Below the pieces are notes generated by a model. The model saw nothing but the letters and a program-made list of their open reading frames with translations, was not told the origin of the DNA and made no database searches. A DNA stretch of 64,000 nucleotides. Source: G965233625 sp965233625. Lineage in GTDB: Bacteria; Planctomycetota; Planctomycetia; Pirellulales; Pirellulaceae. A program made the position numbers and the translations under genes. Below are positions 35,832 to 44,535 of this stretch, piece after piece. Location of the stretch: positions 7,626,001 to 7,690,000 of the forward strand of contig OZ247499.1 in the NCBI GenBank assembly GCA_965233625.1, read 5' to 3'. The stretch's first letter is position 1; each line of letters opens with the position of its first letter.

Positions 35832-38303
35832 CTACCGTAAGAAGCGAAATTCGGAAGATGCGAACAATGACTGGCAGAACGCGGCCCACGCCGCCTGCTT
35901 GCCGCTTGTCTGCGGGGCATCTTCAACCGTAACTGGCTGCTGGAACGCGTTGATAAAGCTCAGAGCCGACGCGGTTTCCTCTTGTGAAGGCGCCCGGCCA
36001 AAAGCCTGCAGAAACGCCAATTCAATCCGTCCGTTGTCATTGAGGTTCTCTGCTAGAAGCCGCCTCGCCATATAGTGGGCGTGTCTGGTTACAAACCGGC
36101 TGTTCATCATGAACAACGCCTGCGCCGGCACCGAAGGTGTTTCCCGCCGGCCTACCACAAGGTCTGAGGGTGGGAAATTGAAGGCATCGAAAACATCAAC
36201 CGTATGGCCGCGTGCGACGGGTAGATAAACGGCGCGGATCGTAGTTGCGTCGGCAACCGCAGGGTTGGTCATCTGGCTGACAGCGATCGCGTTGTCAAAC
36301 CGGTCAGGCCGCCTTACATCCAGTTGGCCGCTCGCCGCGAGGATTGCATCGCGGAGCGCTTCTGCATCCAGCCGTTTCGGGCTATGCCGCCAGATCAGTC
36401 TGTTATCAGGATCCACCAGCCGCTGATCTGTTCCAGACACGGCGCTCAATTGATAGGCCCGGCTGAGAACGACACGTCTAATCGTCTTCTTGATCGACCG
36501 GCCATCGTCGATAAATTTTGACGCCAGCCATTCCAGCAGCAATGGATGCGTGGGCGGCTCACCCAGCGTTCCAAAATTGTCCACCGTGCGCACAAGTCCG
36601 CGTCCGAACAGATGGTGCCAGATGCGGTTCACGATGACTCGCGACGCCAGTGGATGCTGGCTGACGACCGCCGCAAGCTGCAACCGCCCGCTTTCTTTCG
36701 CACCGATTTCTGGTTGTTCTGCGCTGGAAGTAAGCAGCACCTCTGGAACGCCGCGGGGCACTTCCTGGCCAAGATTACTGTCACTGCCACGGATGTGGAT
36801 CTGTGCATTCAGCCACTTGTTGCCTTTGGCGGCGCGATCGGTGACGGATACCCCTTGCAGCACATCGGGCGGACCCGCCTGCCGTAGTTTCTCAAGATCT
36901 GCGGTGGCTTGCTTTAGTTGTTGGAGTGTTGTGCGGGCCTTTTCCTTCCGGCCGTTATCCGTGAACCGGGCGATGGTGTCTTCCCAAGCTTCGCCTGGCA
37001 GCCGGCTAAGGTTCTGTTGTTCCGCTATCTCTTCCAGTCGCTCGTTTGCCTGCACGATGCTGCGAGAGGCCGTTGCGACGGCCCGTTCAAACGACTTTAC
37101 TTTTTGCAACCTGCTTTTTTCGACTCGCGGCGTCGCGGAAGCAAACGGCTTGCCATCGAGAATGGCGGTATTCTGCATGATTCCGGCGAGTGCGTAGAAA
37201 TCACGCGTGGGAACGGGGTCGAATTTATGGTCATGACAGCGTGCGCAACCAATAGACAGACCCAGCATCGCGCGGCTCATCACGTCAAGCTGCTCGCCAA
37301 TTACTTCCATCCGCGTCGCGTCGTTTGCTTTGGAACCCATGGCCAGGAAGCCCGCTGCAACAATCCGCTGCCAATGCTGTTCATCGGATTGCGATTCAAG
37401 CAGGTCGCCGGCGATCTGCTCGGTGAGAAACTCGTCATAGGGTTTGTCGTCGTTGAAAGCATCGATCACATAGTCGCGGTATCGCCAGGCATCGGGCCAG
37501 ATCGTGTTTTTTGTGGCGCCGTTTGACTCCGCAAAACGTGCAATATCCAGCCAGTGCCGCCCCCACCTCTCGCCGTAACGGGGCGAAGCCAGCAGATGAT
37601 CCACCAGCGCTGTCAGGCTTTGCTGATCGACTCGCCCGCCTTTGCCCTTCGATAGCCGGCTGGTCCAGGTCTTCAATTCCTCTGGAGAAGGAGGAAGACC
37701 CGTCAAATCAAAATACAATCGCCGGACCAGCGCCACCGGCGACGCATCTGCAACGGGTTGTAACTTTGCATGTTCAAGCCCCGTGATGATGAACCGGTCG
37801 ACATCCGTCGCTGGCCAGTCAGATGTTGGGGCAGGTACGGCGGGTTTGTGAATTGGGCGGAAGGACCAGAACTTGCGCCCCGCTTCAATGTCGATCTCTT
37901 CTTTCGCGGCCAACACGCCGCCCTGACGTGGATCCGGGGCGCCCATCTCAACCCATTGCACAAGATCAGCGATGACGCTTTTTGGCAGCTTGCCTTTGGG
38001 AGGCATTTCGAACTGATCGTGCCGGATCGCAGATATTAACAGGCTTTCGTCCACGTCTCCTGGCACGACGGCCGGTCCGCTTTCTCCACCGGCGCGGATG
38101 CCAGCGCGGGAGTCGAGCCTTAGAGCGGCTTTGAGTTTACCGGCTTTTTCCGCCTCGGCTGAATGGCACTGGTAACAATGCTGGACAAGAACAGGGCGAA
38201 CCTTTGCTTCAAAAAACTCAATACCCTTCGCGTCGTCAGCCCCTACCTGATGGGCGACACTAAATAGCAAGGCCGTGGCAAGGGTCATTCGGATTGCGAG
38301 CAT
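35832..38303 (-). CDS. PSCyt1-DUF1549-DUF1553 exported cytochrome-like protein (module 3)
   Basis: 823 aa from the ATG at 38303 (AGAGG six bases upstream, start of a signal peptide ending near HQVGADD). PSCyt1 heme motif CYQCH is at residues 43-47 and DUF1549 motif CARCHDHK starts at 353. Between DUF1549 and DUF1553 there is an extra charged, coiled-coil-like insert (about 385-465, rich in Arg, Glu and Gln). DUF1553 has the HPLASRVIVNRIWHHLFGRG and THPLLLEWLA motifs, and the protein ends SSEFRFLR. It follows the FecR-WD40 gene by 70 bp and precedes its DUF1501 partner by 13 bp. Confidence 0.92.
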   Translation of the reverse strand: MLAIRMTLATALLFSVAHQVGADDAKGIEFFEAKVRPVLVQHCYQCHSAEAEKAGKLKAALRLDSRAGIRAGGESGPAVVPGDVDESLLISAIRHDQFEMPPKGKLPKSVIADLVQWVEMGAPDPRQGGVLAAKEEIDIEAGRKFWSFRPIHKPAVPAPTSDWPATDVDRFIITGLEHAKLQPVADASPVALVRRLYFDLTGLPPSPEELKTWTSRLSKGKGGRVDQQSLTALVDHLLASPRYGERWGRHWLDIARFAESNGATKNTIWPDAWRYRDYVIDAFNDDKPYDEFLTEQIAGDLLESQSDEQHWQRIVAAGFLAMGSKANDATRMEVIGEQLDVMSRAMLGLSIGCARCHDHKFDPVPTRDFYALAGIMQNTAILDGKPFASATPRVEKSRLQKVKSFERAVATASRSIVQANERLEEIAEQQNLSRLPGEAWEDTIARFTDNGRKEKARTTLQQLKQATADLEKLRQAGPPDVLQGVSVTDRAAKGNKWLNAQIHIRGSDSNLGQEVPRGVPEVLLTSSAEQPEIGAKESGRLQLAAVVSQHPLASRVIVNRIWHHLFGRGLVRTVDNFGTLGEPPTHPLLLEWLASKFIDDGRSIKKTIRRVVLSRAYQLSAVSGTDQRLVDPDNRLIWRHSPKRLDAEALRDAILAASGQLDVRRPDRFDNAIAVSQMTNPAVADATTIRAVYLPVARGHTVDVFDAFNFPPSDLVVGRRETPSVPAQALFMMNSRFVTRHAHYMARRLLAENLNDNGRIELAFLQAFGRAPSQEETASALSFINAFQQPVTVEDAPQTSGKQAAWAAFCQSLFASSEFRFLR

Positions 38304-38373
38304 GTTTGCCTCTTGCAAGTCAGTTGACATACCCGCGATGCTGACTACGGGTGTTGAACGAAGGCCGCAGCCA

Positions 38374-40155
38374 TTACCTCGACGGAGCGGAGGCGTATTT
38401 TGAAATATCCCACAGTGTTACCCGCCCGCCTGGCGCAAGCACCGTCAGCTCGTCGCTATCAGGCGCGAACTCAAGTCCGCGGACCGGGGCGCCGGTTTCC
38501 AGCACCGGCAGTGCCTGATTGTTCACGATGTCCCACAGCCAGACCTGCCCACTGGGAGTCGATGCGGCGACAAACCGTTCCTGGGCGGAGACGGAAATGC
38601 GTAGAAACGCTAGGCCGGGCTCCTCAAACTTATTGACCATGTTACCGGCTTCTACATCGTAAACAGCGACACGCCCTGCGAAACTGGCGGCAAGTAATCT
38701 GCCGCTGCGCGAGAAATCCATACTGAAGGGAACCTCGTGCTTCAGCGGCCAGGTGGCGGTTACTTTGCCGGTGGCAATTTCCACCAGATCAAGACGGTCG
38801 CGACGAACCGCGATTGCGAGTAGACGGCCATCGGGCGACCCGGCGAGTGCGCTCACGAACCGGCGGTCGTAGTCTTTCGCAAATGCCGCCCACAACTTTT
38901 TCTCAACGCGCCAGACCCGGAATTCACGGCCAACCTGGAACGCCAGCCAGTTATCCTGGGGAGAAATCGCGGCGATGTGGCCCGCAGGATTCCAGTCTGA
39001 GGTGCGGGATTCCGTCTTGCGGAACTGCCGCTTGAGATCTGCGACTTTGCGGAATGCGTCAACGGGTTGCCTTGTGGTGGCGTCCCAGTTGACCAGTTCT
39101 TTGCTGGTGCGGTTGTAATAGACAAGATTCGCCCCGTGTTGCAGACGCAGGTCGATACCCTTTTTGCCGTTTTCGTGCAGCGGAACAACCTCCAGTCGTT
39201 CGTCGTCGTGCCAGTAAAATGCCTGCCACCGTGTTGCCCCGATCATCGGGCCACCGTCGCCGGAATAACCGATCGATCGCAAGCCGCGGAAGACAACTTC
39301 ACGATCTGGCGTGGTGACCACAAGCGGCCGGGGGCTAACCTGCACCGGCGCCTGGGCGTTCTGAACAATGGCAATAGAGCCGGCCTCGATAGCGATCCGT
39401 TCATCGTCGCCATGGAGCAGTTCGACACGCCCGCTTTCGAGCTCTAGCCGTGTGCCGGCGCGGGCGTCGGCGGCCAACGCAAACTGCGTCCCCACAACAC
39501 GGACGCTTGTGTGCGGTGTTTCAATAATCAGCGGCGCATGCGAGGGTTGTGGCGTGACTTTGGCCGAGATCATGCCGGCGTCCAGCTTCAACCGCTTGCC
39601 CCTGCCACGGGAAGGTTCGAGGGACAGTCGCGTAGATCCGAGTGCGATAATCTCGGCGCCGTCTTCGTAACGCAGCACAACGCGGCCGTCTTCAGTGGAG
39701 GTTACAACGGATTCACCCGGCCGCAGAATCGCACCTTTCTCAGCAGCAATCTGCTCACCGCCTGCCGAGGTGATGAAGGCCGCTGGTCCGGCCTGCGCAA
39801 TCACGGGTGACTTCATCCGCTCGTCACGCGATTGGCCATCCGTATACAGCCACCAGCCTGCCAGCAGAAGCACCGGCAGCACTGCCAACGCAACCATCAG
39901 CGTCCTCTTCCACGCGAGTGTCGCCTGTTTCGCAACCACTGGTGCCTGCTTCTCCTCGGGCGCACTGGCGGCGTCTCCTGCCAGAAACCGGCGGTGCAGT
40001 CCCGCGTGTAGATTCACATATTGCAGGTACGCGGTGCGCGCCGCTGGGTCTGCCACCAACCGCTCTTCAAGCCGCTGTTGCTGTTGGGCTGTTGCATCGC
40101 CATTGATCACCGCTTCGATGAGGCTTTGCAGAGTTTCTGACTGTTCCTGGCTCAT
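38374..40155 (-). CDS. FecR-like membrane protein with C-terminal WD40-type propeller, probable anti-sigma factor
   Basis: 593 aa from the ATG at 40155, which shares one base with the sigma-factor stop (TGATG). Residues 1-70 are a helical anti-sigma-like N-terminus (LIEAVINGDATAQQQQRLEERL). One transmembrane segment follows (LMVALAVLPVLLLAGWWLY). The FecR-type periplasmic domain lies at about 110-260 (LRPGESVVTSTEDGRVVLRYEDGAE and TSVRVVGTQFAL). The C-terminal 230 residues form WD40-like beta-propeller blades (GSPDGRLLAIAV, WLWDIVNNQALPVL, VTLWDISK). Tight coupling to the ECF gene indicates it holds that sigma factor at the membrane. The propeller is an unusual sensory addition, presumably outside the cytoplasmic membrane. 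Confidence 0.85.
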   Translation of the reverse strand: MSQEQSETLQSLIEAVINGDATAQQQQRLEERLVADPAARTAYLQYVNLHAGLHRRFLAGDAASAPEEKQAPVVAKQATLAWKRTLMVALAVLPVLLLAGWWLYTDGQSRDERMKSPVIAQAGPAAFITSAGGEQIAAEKGAILRPGESVVTSTEDGRVVLRYEDGAEIIALGSTRLSLEPSRGRGKRLKLDAGMISAKVTPQPSHAPLIIETPHTSVRVVGTQFALAADARAGTRLELESGRVELLHGDDERIAIEAGSIAIVQNAQAPVQVSPRPLVVTTPDREVVFRGLRSIGYSGDGGPMIGATRWQAFYWHDDERLEVVPLHENGKKGIDLRLQHGANLVYYNRTSKELVNWDATTRQPVDAFRKVADLKRQFRKTESRTSDWNPAGHIAAISPQDNWLAFQVGREFRVWRVEKKLWAAFAKDYDRRFVSALAGSPDGRLLAIAVRRDRLDLVEIATGKVTATWPLKHEVPFSMDFSRSGRLLAASFAGRVAVYDVEAGNMVNKFEEPGLAFLRISVSAQERFVAASTPSGQVWLWDIVNNQALPVLETGAPVRGLEFAPDSDELTVLAPGGRVTLWDISKYASAPSR

Positions 40156-40697
40156 CACGAAGACTCCAGGCCAAGGCGGCGTTCGATGCACTGCTGCAAT
40201 GCTGAACGGATACGGTTGAGGCGTTTGTAGACGGCGTTGGGCGTCTGACCGATGGCTTCTGCAAATTGTTTGATCGTGCTGGATTCCTGATAACAGCCTG
40301 CCACCGTGCGACGGTCTTCGTCACTAAGTTTCTCGATGCACTCACCTAAAGCCCGCCGCTGGGCGGCAAGCAGTTCGCTTTCGCGCGCTGCTTCGTCGGC
40401 GAGCAGTTCCATCAACTGTTCACTGAAAACGTGGCGGTCGCGGCGGATTTTGACCAGGTAGTTCATGGTGGTGAATTTGGCGACCTGAAAGGCCCAGTTG
40501 CGGAAACTTGTGCCGGGCTGGTACTGCTCGAACCGCCGCCACATGGTGAGACTCGCCTGCTGCACAATATCCTCCGCAAGCTCCGCATCGGGGACCAAAG
40601 TGAGCACAAAGGAGTGAATGGCAGCTTCGTGACGCACGAACAGAGCAACGAATTCCTGATGGTTTTCTGCCGGGTCTCCGTCTGCTGTCTGATCCAT
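40155..40697 (-). CDS. ECF-type RNA polymerase sigma factor (planctomycete/verrucomicrobial type)
   Basis: A 180-aa sigma70-family factor with only regions 2 and 4. Region 2 is at about 18-80 (DAELAEDIVQQASLTMWRRF and FRNWAFQVAKF). Region 4 is at about 118-175, with the helix-turn-helix IKQFAEAIGQTPNAVYKRLNRIR. It should direct RNA polymerase to a dedicated promoter set when released by the FecR-type partner, whose start overlaps its stop. It is divergent from the nine-gene module 4-7 run; autoregulation and control of both directions are plausible. Confidence 0.9.
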   Translation of the reverse strand: MDQTADGDPAENHQEFVALFVRHEAAIHSFVLTLVPDAELAEDIVQQASLTMWRRFEQYQPGTSFRNWAFQVAKFTTMNYLVKIRRDRHVFSEQLMELLADEAARESELLAAQRRALGECIEKLSDEDRRTVAGCYQESSTIKQFAEAIGQTPNAVYKRLNRIRSALQQCIERRLGLESS

Positions 40698-40842
40698 ACG
40701 TTTCGCCTCTTACGTACTAATGTGCGCCTTGCTGACAATTAGCCACGGATTTTACGGGCTATACAAATTTTTAATTTTTTGCGGCTGATCCGGCCATCAG
40801 CGGACATTAGTGGTTTAGAAGGAACCCGCCAGAATCAGCTCT
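40698..40842. promoter_or_regulatory. Divergent control region, ECF operon / module 4-7 run
   Basis: A 145-bp region serving two long divergent units. It contains the perfect inverted pair ACTAATGT (40716-40723) and ACATTAGT (40804-40811), one copy near each edge. A palindrome GCTGAT/ATCAGC (40784-40789 and 40796-40801) and an AT-rich stretch with few G or C (40765-40780) lie between them. The pair could mark divergent ECF-type promoters or regulator sites; this is not proven. Confidence 0.4.
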
Positions 40843-43077
40843 GTGGCGAATTGCCGCAACAGACGCTCCATCCTGACTACCACGTGTATTTTGATGCAAA
40901 CAGGCAGTCCAGATAGAAACGATCGCCCGCATGTGCGTCTCGCGTCAGGTAGACGCCTTGCAAGACGTTGGGTTGCTGAGATTCACAGCGTTATTTCTCT
41001 TCTGCTTGTATTAGTAGCCGTGGCGGTTCCGCCCGGCGCGTTGCGGGCGGACGAGGGCGTGAAGTTTTTCGAAGCGAAGATACGGCCCGTACTGGTTCAG
41101 AAGTGCTACGCTTGCCATTCCGCTGGTGCAGCAAAGAGCCGCAAGCTGAAAGGCGGGTTGCAGCTTGATACGCGGGCAGGAATCCGCAAGGGCGGAGATA
41201 GCGGGCCGGCAGTTGTGCCAGGCAGCGTGGCGAAGAGTCTGCTTGTTGAATCGCTGCGGCGTGAGTCCATTGAGATGCCGCCTGACGAAACGCTGCCGGA
41301 GAATGTGATTGCTGACTTTGTCCGCTGGATCGAAATGGGGGCCCCCGATCCACGCGATGGCGAGCCCGTAGAAGCTTCGTATGAAATCGACTACGCAGAG
41401 GGCCGTAAGCATTGGGCGTATCAGCCGCTGACAAACGCGGCTATTCCTGCGGTCAAAGACAATGCATGGTCCAGCCAGCCAGTTGACCGCTTCATTCTCA
41501 AGTCCATCGAAAACGCGGGGTTGCAGCCGGCGGGCGACGCCACGCCACTATCGATGCTGCGACGCCTGTGTTTCGATCTAACGGGCTTGCCGCCCACGCT
41601 AGAGCAGGTTCAGCGGTTCAGTTCGCTCGAATCTGGCAGCCACAATGCGGCCTACGAGAAACTGGTTGACGATCTGCTTGCGTCTCCCCGGTTCGGTGAA
41701 CAGTGGGCGCGGCACTGGCTGGATGGCATCCGCTATAACCCGCAGTTGGAGACAAGTGCTTATTACCGTAATTGGGTGATCCGCGCGCTGAACGACGACC
41801 TGCCCTATAACGAATTCCTTCGCTGGCAGATCGCGGGTGATCAGTTGAAGTTGAAGAACGAATCGCAGCAGCGAGACGCTCTGATCGCCACCCAGTTTAT
41901 CGCTTACAACGCCCGCGAAGATGATTTTGTGGAGTCCAGCCTGGAAGTGCTCGGACAGCAGGTCTTCGGGATCAGCTTCAATTGTGCGAAGTGCCACGAT
42001 CACAAGTTTGATGCGTTCTCGCAGGAAGACTACTACGCACTGGCGGGTATCTTCACCAGCAGTGAAGTTCCCAAGTCCGTCCGCGATGGCGTAGAGCTAC
42101 CTGGCAGCAGCACACGGATTGTCACACTGAAGGACCGGGAGCCGAAACGCATTGGCGACACCTATCTTCTATTAAGTGGTGACAAGAGTCGCCGCGGCGA
42201 ACAGATTGCCCGGCGTCTGCCCGAAGTCTTCTTCCCTAAGAAGCCGCCCCGGATCACCAGCAGCGAACAGAGCGGACGGCTGGAGCTTGCTGGCTGGGTT
42301 GCTGCAACGGATAACGCGCTTGCGGCGCGCGTGATCGTGAACCGCATCTGGCTACGGCTGATGGGTCGTGGGATTGTGCCGACGCCTAACGACTTTGGGA
42401 CAAATGGCGACGCGCCTACCCATCCGCAACTGCTGGACTATCTGGCTTCCCGGCTGATTGCAGAAAACTGGTCGCTAAAAAAGATCATCCGCGAAGTCGC
42501 TCTCAGCCGCACCTACCGCCAGTCTGTGAACCCGCAGCAGGCAAGCCTTACCGCAGATCCCACCAACGCGCTCTACACGCGGGCGATTCCCAAGCGTTTG
42601 CAGTTCGAGCAAATTATGGATCAGTTGCTGGCAGTGGCGGGCAAATTGGAACTCGGTATGGTCGAGCCCGTTCCGGCCATTAACAAATGGCCGCAGCAGC
42701 GCCGTAAAGATAAGAGCTATGGCGGCCCGCGGGCCATCTATTGCCGCGACAGCGGGCAGGAGCGAGTGACATTTGACGGTGCCAGTACGGAACTGCTGAC
42801 GGTCGAACGCGCGCGGTCCGTAACGGCGCCTCAGGCCCTGCATTTTCTCAACAGTGAAATGGTGCGGCGGCTCTCGGAAGACACCGCCCAGCGTATCAAG
42901 ACACTAGAACCACAGGCCGCTGCTGACAGGCAGATTGAACTTGCTTACCAGTTGATGTTTGCACGTTCCCCCATCGCTGCTGAGCGGGAACTGGGCGGGG
43001 CTTTTCTGGCTAGGCATGGCCTGAACCGGTACATCCACGTTCTCATGTGCGCCAGTGAATTCATTCACCTGAACTGA
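40843..43077 (+). CDS. PSCyt1-DUF1549-DUF1553 exported cytochrome-like protein (module 4)
   Basis: 744 aa if the GTG at 40843 is used. In-frame ATG at 40894 or GTG at 40933 would also keep the signal peptide (ISLLLVLVAVAVPPGALRA), and no ribosome site decides between them. PSCyt1 heme motif CYACH is at residues 88-92 and DUF1549 motif CAKCHDHK starts at 381. DUF1553 carries ALAARVIVNRIWLRLMGRG and PTHPQLLDYLAS, and the protein ends ASEFIHLN. It is first in the nine-gene plus-strand run divergent from the ECF unit. Confidence 0.9.
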   Translation: MANCRNRRSILTTTCILMQTGSPDRNDRPHVRLASGRRLARRWVAEIHSVISLLLVLVAVAVPPGALRADEGVKFFEAKIRPVLVQKCYACHSAGAAKSRKLKGGLQLDTRAGIRKGGDSGPAVVPGSVAKSLLVESLRRESIEMPPDETLPENVIADFVRWIEMGAPDPRDGEPVEASYEIDYAEGRKHWAYQPLTNAAIPAVKDNAWSSQPVDRFILKSIENAGLQPAGDATPLSMLRRLCFDLTGLPPTLEQVQRFSSLESGSHNAAYEKLVDDLLASPRFGEQWARHWLDGIRYNPQLETSAYYRNWVIRALNDDLPYNEFLRWQIAGDQLKLKNESQQRDALIATQFIAYNAREDDFVESSLEVLGQQVFGISFNCAKCHDHKFDAFSQEDYYALAGIFTSSEVPKSVRDGVELPGSSTRIVTLKDREPKRIGDTYLLLSGDKSRRGEQIARRLPEVFFPKKPPRITSSEQSGRLELAGWVAATDNALAARVIVNRIWLRLMGRGIVPTPNDFGTNGDAPTHPQLLDYLASRLIAENWSLKKIIREVALSRTYRQSVNPQQASLTADPTNALYTRAIPKRLQFEQIMDQLLAVAGKLELGMVEPVPAINKWPQQRRKDKSYGGPRAIYCRDSGQERVTFDGASTELLTVERARSVTAPQALHFLNSEMVRRLSEDTAQRIKTLEPQAAADRQIELAYQLMFARSPIAAERELGGAFLARHGLNRYIHVLMCASEFIHLN

Positions 43078-43103
43078 ACCCGGAATTGATAGAAGGTGTG
43101 AAT

Positions 43104-44483
43104 GTGCATGAACTAAATCCCACCCGCCGTCAGATGCTCGCCGGACTCGCCGGGGCCAGTAGCATCGGGTTGAGCGCACTGCTGGCGGATGACGCTGCGG
43201 CTGCAACCGGCTCGCAGAAGCCGCATCATCCGCCGCGGGCTAAGAGCCTGATCTTTCTGAATATGCAGGGCGGGCCTTCGCAGTTTGAAACCTTCACCTA
43301 CAAGCCGGAGCTGAATAAGAATGCGGGTAAACAGGTGAAAGTCGAAGGCGCGCGGAACGCTGGCAGTTTTGTGATGCCGCACGCCTTCGGAATGAACCAG
43401 CATGGAGAAGCAGGTCATTACGCCAGTGAACTGTTCCCGCACATGGCCGGCGTGATGGATGAACTGTGCATCGTCGAGTCGATGTATTGCGAAGACAACA
43501 ACCATCCCGGCGCCCAGCGGGAAGTGCTGACCAGTTTCAACCGCCGGCCGATGCCCAGTTTCGGATCGTGGATCAGCTACGGGCTGGGCAAGGCCAACCA
43601 GAACCTGCCTGCGTTTGTGTACCTGGCAAACGGCCAGCATCACGGCTCTGGGTTTCTGCCAGCGCAACATCAAGGGATGCCTGTGGGCAAAGGGCTCCGC
43701 AACATCCGGCCGTATCTTCCCGCAGAGGTGCAGCGGGATCAGCTTGATCTGCTCGGTGAACTGAACCGGCTGCAGATCAATCAGCGGGATGATGCCAGCG
43801 AATTGAATGCCCGGATCGAAGCTGCCGAGCTTGCCTTCCGCATGCAGATGAGCGCGCCGGAAGCCGTGGATCTCTCGCGTGAAACGGCGGCAACGCTGGC
43901 GTCTTACGGCGTTACCGGTACGAAGAAGCTGTCGCGGCTTTCCAGAACGCTGACCGAAAGCACAGCAGATTTCGCGACGATGTGCCTGATCGCCCGCCGC
44001 CTGGTGGAACGCGGCGTGCGTGTGGTGAGCATCTCCGTTGGCGGCCGCCGGGGCTGGGATCAGCACAGCAAATTGCGGGCAGGTCTGAAACACAATGCTG
44101 CGGTTATCGATCAGCCGGTTGCCGCGCTGCTGCGGGATCTGCGTCAGCGGGGCTTGCTGGACTCCACGCTGGTGCTCTGGGGCGGCGAATTCGGCCGCAC
44201 GCCTACGGCGGAGAACGCCAAGGAAGCAGACGGCCGCGCACATCATCCGCGCGGCTACACCATGTGGCTGGCGGGCGGCGGCGTTAAACGCGGCTTCACC
44301 TACGGCAAGACCGATGAACTCGGCGCCAAGGTGGTTGCAAACAAAGTGCACATTCACGACCTGCACGCGACCATTCTCTGGCTGATGGGGCTCAATCACC
44401 GCAAGCTCACGTTTAGATACGGCGGCCGCGATCAGACGATTGCAGATATTCACGGAAAAATCGTCAACGGAATTTTCGCATGA
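43104..44483 (+). CDS. DUF1501 Tat-exported protein (module 4)
   Basis: 459 aa from the GTG at 43104, which has AGAAGG about eight bases upstream; a TTG six codons earlier is less likely. The twin-arginine signal is TRRQMLAGLAG. Its first metal-site motif reads GGPSQFETFTYKP, with Glu in place of the usual Asp and Thr in place of the second Asp. WGGEFGRTP and HIHDLHATILWLMG are normal. It follows the module 4 cytochrome-like gene by 26 bp. Confidence 0.9.
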   Translation: MHELNPTRRQMLAGLAGASSIGLSALLADDAAAATGSQKPHHPPRAKSLIFLNMQGGPSQFETFTYKPELNKNAGKQVKVEGARNAGSFVMPHAFGMNQHGEAGHYASELFPHMAGVMDELCIVESMYCEDNNHPGAQREVLTSFNRRPMPSFGSWISYGLGKANQNLPAFVYLANGQHHGSGFLPAQHQGMPVGKGLRNIRPYLPAEVQRDQLDLLGELNRLQINQRDDASELNARIEAAELAFRMQMSAPEAVDLSRETAATLASYGVTGTKKLSRLSRTLTESTADFATMCLIARRLVERGVRVVSISVGGRRGWDQHSKLRAGLKHNAAVIDQPVAALLRDLRQRGLLDSTLVLWGGEFGRTPTAENAKEADGRAHHPRGYTMWLAGGGVKRGFTYGKTDELGAKVVANKVHIHDLHATILWLMGLNHRKLTFRYGGRDQTIADIHGKIVNGIFA

Positions 44484-44535
44484 TTTACCACCGCAGTCGT
44501 CAGACTGTCCCACCTGAATCCTTCTGCTGCCAGAT

